From Takifugu bimaculatus (lineage: Eukaryota > Chordata > Actinopteri > Tetraodontiformes > Tetraodontidae): a stretch of 64,000 nt of DNA. The notes below the pieces were generated by a model. That model ran no database searches. It worked only from the letters and a program-made list of their open reading frames with translations, and was not told the origin of the DNA. The stretch is taken from contig CP034985.2 of NCBI GenBank assembly GCA_004026145.2, forward strand, positions 13,033,424-13,097,423, in the 5' to 3' direction. A program made the translations under genes and the position numbers. Each line of letters starts with the position of its first letter. Positions within the stretch are counted from its first letter, which is position 1. Below, one piece after another: positions 25,320 to 36,444 of this stretch.

Positions 25320-25996
25320 TCAGGAGGCCGTTCACACAGAGGTGCGGTCAGGCCGAGGCGGCTCTGGCTGCGGGCCGGGTCGTTCCGAAGGTCATTTGAC
25401 CGTGGAATGTGGCCAGAGGCCGCTCCAGTCAGACGATCCCTTCAAAAACAAGTCCAAACTGTTTCCCGCCTGGGAGGCGTCACCTGTCCGACACTGTTCC
25501 CACCTTAGTTTAAACAAAACTGGGGGGAAAAGAGGTGAAACGAGGGCCGGGAATAACGTATGAGAACGAAGGAGAGGGAGTGGCCACGCCCACTGGTGAT
25601 AACCACGCCCACCGGCGGTGACATCAAAGCCGGGGCATCAGCGGCGCTTTGATGACAGAGGAAGGGAAGCGTGACTCGTGCACGGACGAACGCGTCTGTT
25701 CCCAGAGAGAGCAGGGAAGCTAACGGAACCGTCACTGGACCGGGAACGTGATGCCTTCATGGAACTGAAGCCACAGAAATCTCCCTATTTTCTGAGTAAG
25801 TGGAGGGAAGAACGGAGGGCCTTGAAGGCAGCGCGAAGCCTCCTCCAAAGTTCAGCGTGCCGGAGCAGAAACTCAGCTAGCGTAGCTTTATGTAGCGCCT
25901 GGCAGCTGCTCGCCTGGCGTCCGCTCAGCCTCTTTGGCTGCTGTAGCGGCTCCGTGGCGAAGGAAAGGTCTCTGCCGCCACCGCGGCGAGCTGCTG

Positions 25997-26022
25997 CATC
26001 ATCATCATCATCATCATCATCA
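25997..26022. repeat. (CAT)n trinucleotide repeat
   Basis: About eight CAT/ATC units. Confidence 0.95.
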
Positions 26023-26142
26023 GGGATGATGCAAGACTCCCAAAATATGAGCGGGTCTTTTCAGCTGTTTGAAAACTTTTATGTGTTTTAACAAAATATC
26101 TAATAATAATAATACATTTTTCATCAGTTGTGATGAAACCTG

Positions 26143-26273
26143 GCTAAGCTAGTACGCTAAGCTAGTACACTAAGCTAGTACACTAAGCTAGTACGCTAAG
26201 CTAGTACACTAAGCTAGTACACTAAGCTAGTACGCTAAGCTAGTACACTAAGCTAGTACACTAAGCTAGTACA
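26143..26273. repeat. 13-bp minisatellite with 39-bp higher-order period
   Basis: Ten units of GCTAAGCTAGTAC or ACTAAGCTAGTAC. The first base runs g,a,a,g,a,a,g,a,a, so three units form a 39-bp higher-order repeat. Confidence 0.95.
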
Positions 26274-26667
26274 CGTATTGATCTAAATACTATACTACTG
26301 TACTAAATAATAACAAAAAGGATTGTTTTTTTATCGTAGAAAAGTTCCTGACGGAATCTCCAGAAATAAATCTCTCTTTTTATTCCGGAGGCCTCTCTCC
26401 CACCAGGACGCCGCCGGCGTTCCCACGAGGTGAAGAAGCAGATCGCCTTCCCGGCGTGAACTCAAGAACGTTAGCAAAGAGCTCAATAACATCGGCGAGT
26501 GCCGCCGGAGGCTAAATCAAATTACCAAAATGGAACCAGCGTCGGCGAAAACGGCGCCCGTCAATCACGTCCGGGACGTTTAAACCTGAGACGCCGGCTG
26601 TTGTTTTTACAGCCGGAACCTCTGGCGCCCACATTTTTAACAGTTCTCGCAGCAGAACCAACAGAAC

Positions 26668-26787
26668 CCGGGGTTCTCCGGGTCCGGGGTTCTCCGGGTC
26701 CCGGGGTTCTCCGGGTCCGGGGTTCTCCAGGTTCCCTGGGGTTCTCCGGGTCCGGGGTTCTCCGGGTCCGGGGTTCTCCGGGTCCCT
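26668..26787. repeat. 16-17-bp GC-rich minisatellite
   Basis: About seven units of GGGGTTCTCCGGGTCC with one-base indels and one diverged unit. Confidence 0.95.
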
Positions 26788-27622
26788 CCCCTCTGGGCGT
26801 ATCGGAGCGAGGGGTCGCGGTGCTTCCACGCCAGGTTTCACCTGGTGGCGAGGACGCTTCATACCTCTCATGCTAGTCATGCTAATGTGGTTTCAGGGCC
26901 GATCCAGCAGTAATCTAGAGATCCCCCCCCCACGACTGAATAATCACGTTACACGTTTGTTTGGAATCGCAGACGTGTTTTAACAGCTAAACGTACGTAT
27001 CGGATTCTTTATAGCACTTAACTCCAATTAACCTCAGCTCTGCCGGGGGGGTGGGGGGGGGGGGTAATCAGATTATCCAGGACTAGTTTCCTTTTATCTG
27101 GGGGAGGGGGCGGTCCTTGAGACACGGCGGAGAGCAAGAACAAGCTAACCGTTGTGCCTGAGACCCCCCGAATGCACCTCACATGCTCCCCCGAGGGGGC
27201 CCAGGGGCCGTGGGCCCAGGGACCTTCCACCGTGTCCTCAGTGTCTCTACGTGTCCAGAGTCAAACGTCTTTTAGGTTTTTCTTGGTTTATTTCTGATGT
27301 TCAGGCGTCTTGTCAAAATAATTTGGGCGGTCGAGGCTCTAAAAAGGGATATTTGGAAACAGAGGTGGGTGCCCCCCCCCCCCCCCCCCCCCAGGTGTCC
27401 CCCCCGAATACTCAAAGGCCAAAAACACATTCCAGCTGTCCAACACGCTGGCTGGTGTATTTGTGCAGCCTCGTCCTCCGGTCTGCCCCCCCCAAAGGAG
27501 TAGTGAGGGATGTTAGCGCGGTTAGCTACTGTTGCTAACTGCAGCTCCGTTTTTATAGTTTTGCTGATGACGAGGGGCCATTTCACACCTTTCTAGTTTA
27601 GCCAGTCGACGCTTTTGACACA

Positions 27623-27684
27623 AGTTAACGTACAAGCTAACGTATAAGCTAACGTATAAGCTAACGTATAAGCTAACGTATAAG
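27623..27684. repeat. 12-bp minisatellite (AAGCTAACGTAT)n
   Basis: Five near-identical 12-bp units. The period is a multiple of three, so all frames stay open across it. Confidence 0.95.
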
Positions 27685-28708
27685 GATAAAAACATTTGTT
27701 TTGCTCTTTTGAAGGAACTTTTTGGGTTTTTCTTTAACATAGCGAAGGGTTAAAAATGTCGGCACCGGCAATTAGCTGATAAAACGAGGGGCAGTTCTGG
27801 CGCTTCTCCTTTAGCATTATAGCCTCTCTAAAGGTTGGAGTTAATGAAGAGGGATTAACGGGGATTAACGAGGCTGCAGCCAAGGATCCCAAACTGTACC
27901 AACGTTAATAAAGTGCACACGGCCCCCCCGACCGCGGCCAGCGAGGAAGCTAACGGTTGTTGTTTCACGCGGATCGTGAAATCTGCCTTAAAAAAACCCC
28001 GATAATTATCTTTTTTGTGTCGTCCTTCTGGATAAAACTGGGTTTTAAGTTCTTGAAAAGTTCTTTTTAAGGGATTTCGTCACCCCAGAGGTTGTCAAGA
28101 GAGAACAGAAGGTCAGAGCGATACAGGTGAACAACAGGCCGCCGGCGGCGCCGTGAATAATGCAGGAGGTTCGTCTCTGAAAGTTTAAACCCTCGTCTCT
28201 CGACTGCAGGCGCAGCAGCGCCGCTGATTGGGCTAATTATGCTGCGGTGATTGAGCCTCTTAATGCGCTCGTCGCTACATGAATCACGGAGTTTGGGAGC
28301 GTATTTTTTTTCTTTTTAGCTGCTATTTTTCTCTCTTACGTACGCACGTGCACGCATGCCACTGCTAATATATCACAAACATTCTCTCCGTTAGCAGCTA
28401 GAACAAAGCCCACATAAATTACAGCTAATTGCCACGCAGGTGCTAACAGGACGCCACGGCGGCAGTGTTGGCAGGAAACGTGTAAAACAAGCGAGAATTA
28501 GCTTCTCAGCACGCGTGATAAATCGCACACGCGCCAGGTAAAAGGCGCCGTTTTCCACGTGACCGATGATTGAAGCAACTTAACTAGAAAAAGGCGCTAA
28601 TTCACCTGCTAAAATGATCCTTTGTTGCTAGCAGCTGAAACATAAAACTGCTTCTTTATCTTGTTTAAACATAAATAAGGTGATTTCTGTGGGGGGGGGG
28701 TCACTCAC

Positions 28709-28939
28709 CGCTGGTTCCTGCTGGCTGGTACCGGCGGACCCGCGGCTCCGGGGGGGCTGGTTGAGGTTGAAGAGGCAGCAGGTGTGAGGGCGGCGGGTTC
28801 GCCGGAGCGTGTCCACCTCACTCAGACGCCGGCGGTTCCTGCCCCCCCCCCACTCGGTGGTGAGGGTGGACCCGCTGGGACGCACAGAACCAGATCCAGA
28901 GCCGTCCCGCCTGGACGGGCCGCTGCTCCCCTCGCTCTG
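28709..28939 (-). CDS. Unidentified exon-like interval, 77 codons
   Basis: On the minus strand, a pyrimidine-rich acceptor (CCCGACCCCCCCACAG) precedes 231 nt that are open in one frame and end at a consensus donor (CCAGCG|GTGAGTGA), phase 0 at both ends. The predicted peptide has an acidic/Ser-Gly start and a basic middle (RRRLSEVDTLRRTRRPHTCC) and matches no family I recognise. About 250-480 nt upstream on the same strand, an open frame (29384-29193) encodes a hydrophobic stretch VVTAMVLAYVVILGPVGLGA, which could be a membrane segment of the same gene. GC-rich sequence gives chance open frames, so this is a candidate only. Confidence 0.2.
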
Positions 28940-31900
28940 CTGTGGGGGGGTCGGGTTTCAGAGCTTTGACTGGAATGTGAGGGGGCAGTCGTGTGGAGAG
29001 GCAGAGGTGCCGCAGAGGTCAAAGGTCAGCGGGTAGTGTGTCGGAACAGAGAGGACGGGGGCGTCTGTCATCTGGGTCCCACAAGAAAACAGGGGTTTAA
29101 GGGGGGGTCACGGTTACGGAAGTGGAGCGAAGGGGGGGGGCATGTTTGACAGCTCTGGAGGGGCCGGACCCCAGTGTGTTTACACAGAGTCTTCAGAGGG
29201 GCCCAGTGGGGGGGGGGGCAGGATCGGGAATCATACGAGCGAGCGCAGAGATAACGAGGACGGCCCCCAGGCCCACTGGCCCCAGTATCACCACGTAAGC
29301 CAACACCATCGCCGTGACGACCCCGCCCCCCCCATCCATCCACCCACTGCTACATTCACCGCTCAGGGAAATGACCCGTGACACCTTAAGCTCCTCCCCC
29401 TGGTGAGCGGCAGGTGAGCCCGGGGCCGTTTACTCACGCAAAACATGTCGCATGACCAACAGGTAACACCCCCCCCCCCCCCTTCCCCGCCCCCCCGCAG
29501 GTCTGATGCCATCAACGCTGACCTCCGCCCGGAACTTCAGCGGCGTCTCGTAAACCTGGAAATATGGGCCGGGCTAATTTTATTAAGCATCAGAAACGGT
29601 GAAGCTGCGCTAACGGGCTCCGTTTACAGCAGGAGATAAAAGGATTAACGACTAAAACGGGCTCATCATCAGTTTACAGCCCACCAATAAACACGGAACC
29701 ACTGCGTCCCCACTTGGCAGCCTGCGAGGCTACGTTAGCTCCAGGTTAGCCAAGGCTGCGTTTATGCTAACATCCAGTTCAGAATGACGCCGCTCGTCAA
29801 TGGTCACCTTTGATGTGCTGCTGTTTTAACCCCCCCAGAACAGTGTGAAGGTTCTGGAATCTTCTCCTTCAGCTCCAGCTCAACGTTTATTTCAGTGACG
29901 CTAGCGCTAGTGTTAGCATGAGGCTGGCACCGCTGTGAATCCTGTTGTGAGCATCATAATTATCCTGCGCTGATACTTTGGTCGAATGGTGAAGAAATGC
30001 TAATAGCTCAGCTCGCGGCTAAGCTTAGCGTAAACGGATTTTACCGTGAGTGTTGTGTCGGAGTTCTGCGCTCCAAAGCTAGCGTCCTTACACCCCTCCG
30101 GGGCGGCGCCGTCGTCTTGGGCGACCTCAAAGTGGAGCCTTTCAGTCGCTGGTGTTGGAGGCACCTGTGGGGAAGCGCAGGTGTAACACGGATGACAGAA
30201 CAAAGATGGCGGCCGGCGGCGCGTTCGGGTCGCCAAACTGTCAGGCTGGTTCTGAGCGGCAGCCCCGTGTGGGGGCGGGGTTATTGATGTGTCAGTCAAT
30301 ACCCCACCCCCCCCCATCTGTGGACTTCCACCCCGCGCGTGCGGCCACGTCCTCTCAGGCCCGTTCCCATGGTAACGGCGCTGATAGTGAGCAGCTTGTT
30401 TTTGGCAGACGTGGTGCTGCTGGACCGCTGCCAGGCGCTGGGGGGGTCCGATGGGCGGAACCGCTGCCAGACACACACACTTCTGCAGGTACGGACTCCT
30501 CTGTTTTCCCAGGAACCGCCAGGCAGCTTAATCAAACACGGATCGTGTTTCAGCGCGTCCGCGGCGCCGCGAGCTGACAGGCCCGGCTGGTTCTGCAGGG
30601 TTCTGGTCCTCAGGGTGGCTCACCGGATCCCGCTTTAGTCAGAGCTGAGGGTCCTGTTACGCTCTCGGCTGAGCTCCTGACCCTGTTTTCTGGGTCGTGG
30701 TGAGAATTCCTGACGGTGAACGCACACGTTTAGGTCCCTAGCTAGCGCGGCTCATTAGCCAAAGTGATTTTTTTTTCGTTTTGAATTTCAACGTCTGAAC
30801 TGCGACTTTAACGTAGGAATTAATTCTGACTAAACTTTGACACCTTCTTTTTTTCCCCTGATCCTGTCTGCGTGGCGGATTTTCCATTTAAATCAAAGCA
30901 AAGTCGTTTGCCTTTGATCTCTGGCCTTAAGTGATTGATCCTCTTGTGTAGCTAGCTAAGGAGGAAGCTAACCAACAATAAAGGAAGGTGAATGTATCGG
31001 GGGAAGTGCTCAATTCTTCCTTCATAGCTGTTGACCTCCAGACTCCCTGCAGCTTTAAGTAAACATCCATAAGATAAATTCTGGACCAACATTCCGCTCG
31101 CCATCTGTTCCCAGAGCGGAGCGTGATCCCTAAAGTCTAATAACTTTCCTTTTTTCTTCCATAAATATCAGAGGGGCAGCCTGGGATGGAATTAAAGGGG
31201 ATTGTTTATTGTGCAAACAGCTTCCTCACGTTATGATGTTTGGATTCCTGAATGGAATCAAAGTGAAGGGAAGCCCGGCGCCGCGCTGGGGGCCGCAACT
31301 GACCCCCCCCCCCCCCCCCCCCCGCCCAGGACAGACGGGTAATGACATCATTTGGAGTTGGAATCAGCTTTTTACAGGGAAAACTAAATGCGTTGCTTTA
31401 TTGGTTGCGGAATTGCCAATTAAAAAGTAACACCTGGAACGCCGAGGCCGGCCCACGGGACAAATCCCCCCCCCCTCCCCCAGAGAATGCTTCCCTTTCC
31501 AGCTTCCATCCTGTGAACACTTGACAACAGTGGTGCAGGAACGCCGGGAGTCTGGGGAGCCTCTTAGATGTGTCCGTAAAAGCTGCAGCCTGGTCTGTGA
31601 CCCCAGCACACACACACACACACGCACACACACGCACACACACACGCGCGCACACACACGCACACACACACATACGCACGCACACACACGCACACACACA
31701 CACACACGCACGCACACCCACACACACACACACACACACAGATTTCTCCATCTCCTGTCAGGAAATCAGCATATCTCATATCTTAAAGCTGTGACACCTC
31801 TGGACACCTTCCGTTAATTCCAGGATCCTGGAACAGGAAGTGCCTGCAGGCGGACGGAGACGAACGACAGACTTGCTGCGCCGCCGTGCGCTAATTAGCT

Positions 31901-33071
31901 TGGCGGCTAATAGGTAGACGGACGCGTTAGCGTCCAGCGAGAGGTCAGTGTCTCGATCGTGCACGCGTAGGAAGCTTCTGGAGGTCCTGCGGAGTGTCGC
32001 GGCCTCGCCGGAGATGAACATCGCCCCACATCGCCATGACAACCGCCGTGACAGCGATGCTGACAGGCGCTGCCGTGGCGACGGGCTGAAAAGAGCTCCT
32101 ATTTATTTTGCAAATGTCTTCAGCAGCTGCGTCGGCTTATTGCTTTCTGGCCTGACTGACACCGTCGTTGTGGAAAATAAAGGGACGGAACCACATCTGA
32201 CGCCTGGAATATCACTCGGAACTCCCCCAGGAGACGCGCACGGGGCGACGCACGTTCCCTAATGAGCCGCCGAGTTGGGACATGAAGAGACGTACGGACA
32301 CAGCTCCGAGCTCCTCTGGAGCTGTCGTCTCCGGATTGACGGACTGGTTTTCCAGGTCCACTGTTGTGGAAGCTCGGAGTCACGTTTCCTTTTGTTTTTG
32401 TTCGTTAGCTTCGGACGTCACTGTTAGCATCATGTTGATAAGGTCCTCTAAGGTCGTGTGTACGGACGCAGACTCTCTGCTCACCCTTCTTCATCACTTC
32501 CGGGTGATTTGGGTCGGCTCCTCATCTTCAGTCCAACACTCTCCCATAGCAACAGAGCCTTTAGCATCTCCAGCTAGGAGCTAGCATCAGCTAACTCTCC
32601 GAGCCTCTGTGAACATGCTAACTGCTCACAACAGCCTAAATAACCGAGAGGAAACGCAACAGAAACCAGGATGCAGATGGTTTCAGGGCTTTGGAGGAAG
32701 AGCAGAACGGGCCTGGAGAACTCGTTCCGCTCACTATCATCTCTGGTGGATCGGATCCCTGAAAACTTTAGTTTTCATACTGAACAACGTGGAGGAGAGA
32801 AGTTGGAGCCTGTTTGTGTTTCACCTGCTCGGGAAAGCTTTGAAGTGTCTGAAGAGAACGTTGGTGACACCGACATGCAGAGAAACAGACTCTATCGGAG
32901 CAGAATTCCCAGATCCGTCCCGACTCCATGAAACATTCATCCCAACACGTCGGCGAGTCAGGCGAGAATACGGCGGCACTGCTGCTAATGGGAATAAATG
33001 AAGGTTAATCACCCGGAGCCCTGATCAAAGCAAGGCTCAGCTGTCAGAAAAAAGCTTCAGGATTCACTAAT
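28940..33071. other. Gene-poor interval with a promoter-like patch
   Basis: Apart from weak exon-like signals, this is non-coding. A perfect DR1 nuclear-receptor motif lies at 29016-29028. A GC-rich patch at 30100-30600 carries a YY1-type AAGATGGCGGC (30203-30213) and an RFX-type palindrome (30363-30376). A C21 tract lies at 31303-31323, a CA/CG array at 31607-31740, and a repeat-free AT-richer block at about 31060-31260. Confidence 0.4.
31607..31740. repeat. (CA)n microsatellite with CG interruptions
   Basis: A 134-bp CA array interrupted by CG, TA and CC. It is alternating purine-pyrimidine throughout most of its length. Confidence 0.95.
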
Positions 33072-33116
<45 letters not shown>

Positions 33117-33171
33117 ACATACACATACACACATACACACACACACACATACACACACACACACACACACC
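33072..33171. repeat. (CA)n microsatellite with CATA interruptions
   Basis: A 100-bp CA array with ACAT interruptions. Confidence 0.95.
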
Positions 33172-33588
33172 CTGTGTGCTGTTTGCTGATGAGGAGCCGA
33201 AGCTCATTTGAAAATGTTCAGGATAAAAATAGCCGTCCAATCAAAGCGCAGAGCCTGAATTAAGGCTTTCACTTTAGAGGAAATGATAATAATCATGTTT
33301 CCGAGCTTCTGGCCAACTCTTCCGTGACTGAGTGTAGCCGTGTTGCTGCTTCCGGCGTTCCGAACCGAGCTGGGTCGCAGCGTTCAGGGGTTTTTGCTGC
33401 TCGCCCAAACGGATGGACAGTTACATTTACGGGAGGCCTTTTATCTCCTTTGATGTTTCTTAACTCTGCTTTGATCTATAAAGTCTTCAGAGTGGTGAAA
33501 TTCTTTAATTCTGATCTTTTTTCTTTCAACTACAGTTTTGCAAACGTGAACTTTGCCTTTGATTCTTCTTCTTCTCCGAGGAAACTAC

Positions 33589-33684
33589 AGATCAAAGACA
33601 GTTGAAACTATCAGATCAAAGACAGTTGAGAACGTCAGATCAAAGACAGTTGAAACTATCAGATCAAAGACAGCTGAGACCCTC
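33589..33684 (+). repeat. 24-bp tandem repeat with TCF/LEF-type sites, 4 copies
   Basis: Four 24-bp units each begin AGATCAAAGACAG, at 33589, 33613, 33637 and 33661. AGATCAAAG is the classical TCF/LEF binding core, so the sites sit at an exact 24-bp spacing. Unit tails vary. Confidence 0.9.
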
Positions 33685-33897
33685 TCCGTCCACCTGCTCT
33701 GGTAATTTCCTTCTTCATTTGTTCAGCTGTGGAATCCTCTCAGCAGCTTCTGCCTGAAGAGGACGAAGAGACAAAATAAAGGGTGGAAAGAGTTGAACCA
33801 CCAGATGGACATGAGGGGACGTGTGGACAGAGGTCCTAACAGTGAGCTCTGGATGACCCGGAAAACCGCTGCTGTGCTCTAGTGGGAGTGATGGGAT

Positions 33898-34140
33898 GCA
33901 CCTCCTCCTCTCCCTCTCCCTCTCCTCTCCTCTCCTCTCCCCTCCCCTCCCCTCCCCTCCCCTCCTCTCCCTCTCCCTCTCCTCTCCTCTCCTCTCCTCT
34001 CCTCTCCTCTCCTCTCCTCTCCTCTCCTCTCCTCTCCTCTCCCCTCCCCTCCCTCTCCTCTCCTCTCCCCTCCCCTCCCCTCCCCTCCCCTCCCCTCCCC
34101 TCCTCTCCTCTCCTCTCCTCTCCTCCTCCTCCTCCTCCTC
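33898..34140. repeat. (TCCTC)n polypyrimidine tract, about 240 bp
   Basis: Pure C/T on the plus strand, made of CTCTC and CCCTC pentamers ending in CTC triplets. Mirror-symmetric pentamers make it a candidate triplex (H-DNA) former. Open frames through it are repeat artefacts. Confidence 0.95.
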
Positions 34141-34161
34141 AGCTGCCACTGTAGGTCACAC

Positions 34162-34204
34162 CCTGGTCCCAGACAGGCCGAGCAGCTGCCCGTCTGGGAC
34201 CAGG
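34162..34204. repeat. Perfect 13-bp inverted repeat
   Basis: CCTGGTCCCAGAC (34162-34174) is followed by its exact reverse complement (34192-34204), with a 17-nt spacer that can add a further GGC/GCC pairing. GGTCAC occurs on both sides just outside the arms. Confidence 0.85.
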
Positions 34205-34505
34205 AAGGTCACTTACTACCAGGACGGGAATTATTGGGAATTATGAAAGGATTCCGGAGCCAGAGCAGCATAATGCTGCCACAGCAGCAGGTTCTCTCAG
34301 CAAGAAGGTTAATTACCAAAATAATTCCTCATTTTCACTCCACAATAGTGTAATTATGGGATTAGCCCGTTAGCTGGGTTTAGCTAAAATAACAGAATTA
34401 CTGCAGAGTTTCAGAATAAAAGTTTCGAGTGATTAAACATGAACATTTATTTACTCTGAAATTTTTCATTTTTAATCCATATTTCCTCTTTACTGTTTGT
34501 ATTTG

Positions 34506-34509
<4 letters not shown>

Positions 34510-34541
<32 letters not shown>

Positions 34542-34557
34542 TCCCCCCCGTCCCCCT
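34510..34557. repeat. Poly(C) tract, C31 plus flanking C-runs
   Basis: An uninterrupted run of 31 C residues, followed by C7 and C5 runs separated by GT. Confidence 0.95.
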
Positions 34558-36383
34558 TTGGGGGCTGCTGTAAAGTGAGTTTAGCCTTAATTAACTGTTA
34601 AATCTTTAATTACTTCTGTTAAATAATTAACAAAGAAACATTTTATTTTCCAGTGTGTAACTACAATGTGATTTTGTGCAGGAGGAATAAAGATTCTGTT
34701 TTAAATCCCGTAGTGTTTGCTTTTAATCCCCCACCAACCCCCTGTAGCAGCAGGATTAGCATTAGCATCATGTTTACGCAGACTGATGTTATTACAGCTT
34801 TTTGGGATGCTGGGGGGGGGGGGGGGGGGCTGCCCCTACAGGACCAGCTGACCAGGTTCAGTACCCAGTTGGTGGATGTGGTTCTGGTTCCAGACAGGAG
34901 GAGGGTGAGCAGATCAACTCCACGCTCCGACCGCCGTCCGCCGTCGACACTAGCTAGCGTTAGCTGCGTGATTGACTTCAACATTTGCCACCCGCCTGCT
35001 CCGTCCCGCCGCTGCTAAAAGGGTGTTTCCTGACAAGCTAGCTCGTTTTACATTTATGCGCTAATGCTTTAAGGCCTGAGCCGGAGCTCCGCGGTTTATG
35101 GGCTGTTGTATAATGTTTCAGGCGGAGCGCCTGTGCGGCTTTCCCTCAGCTTTAGCCGCCAGGCGCTAGCTCGGGAAGAGCAGCGCTGAGCTGAGTCGGC
35201 CTTTGGACTCAGAGGCTGCAGTTTAATGAATATTAGCCTCCTCCGCGGCGTCCTCGGCTAATTAACAGCCCACGTGTAAAATATACATGACTGTAGCCTG
35301 TGTGTGTCAGCATGTGGGAAGAGTAGGGTCAAAGGTCAGGAGATGGTTTTAAATGTTTGCTAAACCTTTTTATTCACTCATTTGAAAGAAAAAAAAAACA
35401 AACCACAGCATTGTTTTGCTAATTATACTTGACACCCAGCACATTTAATTAATACAACATTCTCAAAAACGTGACGATAATTGATTTTATTGCACATGAA
35501 TGCATAAAATGTGAACTCATAACAAATATTTGATGATATGAAGTTACTGCTCTTTTCATATATTCCTCTTTTTCACAGAATCTGTATAAATATTTAACGA
35601 ATCTGTCACGTTTGCTACTGTAGCGCCGATGGTTCCGACAGCGCTGGCGGAGAGGCTTCCCGAGGTGGCGCCTGGTTCAGCGGCATCAGGAAACACAAAC
35701 GCATCTTCGGCCGCCGCAGCTTCAATATCAACATCGTTATTTATTCATCAGACTGGATTTTAGCTTCAATACAATTTTGAGACAGAGCCTGAATGATTAA
35801 TGATCCGGACCTTCCTGTCCAGAGGGGACGGACGCTCCTGGGACGCCGGTTCAGACGCCGGTGGGACCTGGTAGCGCCGGGAATGAGCCGCTCTTTCAGC
35901 CGAAGATGAAACGGGATCGTTTGAAGGTCGCCGCTCAAGAGGCGAGACGTCTCAGGGCCTCGGATCGCGGTGGTCCGGTTCTCCTGTGTGAGTCTTATCT
36001 CAGGAGGCGTGAACCCGCTCTGCCCCCATCTTAGCAACCCTCCACCTGCGCTTTGATGTCCTGGCCTCCGCCTCTGCTGTCACCGCACCGCCACGACGTA
36101 AAGAAAACCAGACGCGCTGCTGCTGTCAGCACAGGATCCAGGAGTCTCGTCAGGACTCAGGGATCCGGGGCGGGCCGACCTGGGCCACCGACGTGCACAG
36201 ACTCGCTCCGCTTTGATGTTTCAGGCGCAGCTTTTGTGGAGCGCCGCCGAGCCGCGTTGCAGTGGCGAGCAGGTCAACTGCGACAGGTGCTGATCCAGTT
36301 CCAGGGCGTCAGAACCTGACGTCCACGGGTTCAGGCTGAGGGTCCATTCTGACCTTTGACCCGGCTCCTTTCAGGCCAGCGTT

Positions 36384-36444
36384 GAGGACCAGGACCAGGA
36401 CCAGGACCAGGACCAGGACCAGGACCAGGACCAGGACCAGGACC
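36384..36444. repeat. (AGGACC)n hexanucleotide repeat
   Basis: About ten copies of AGGACC. Confidence 0.95.

Larger units (their letters stand above)
20159..26142. other. Gene-free interval, many TAGC words
   Basis: No supported gene over 6 kb. The sequence is crowded with TTAGC, GCTAGC and GCTAA words. It contains the 13-bp array at 21093-21153, a CA/CT array at 22988-23060, a short perfect hairpin at 24861-24880, a GT/G tract at 25278-25319 and a CAT array at 25997-26022. An open frame at 23861-24142 has a good start context but no recognisable domain. Confidence 0.4.
26274..28700. other. Gene-free interval
   Basis: It holds the GC-rich minisatellite at 26668-26787, a C21 tract at 27372-27392, the 12-bp array at 27623-27684, and an AT-richer repeat-free block at about 28110-28290 (words GGGCTAATTATGC, GTGAATAATGC and CATGAATCAC) that resembles a conserved element. 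Confidence 0.4.

Noticed and set aside
33715..34149. 144-codon Glu/Arg-rich minus-strand frame
   Set aside because: It is the translation of a C/T microsatellite.
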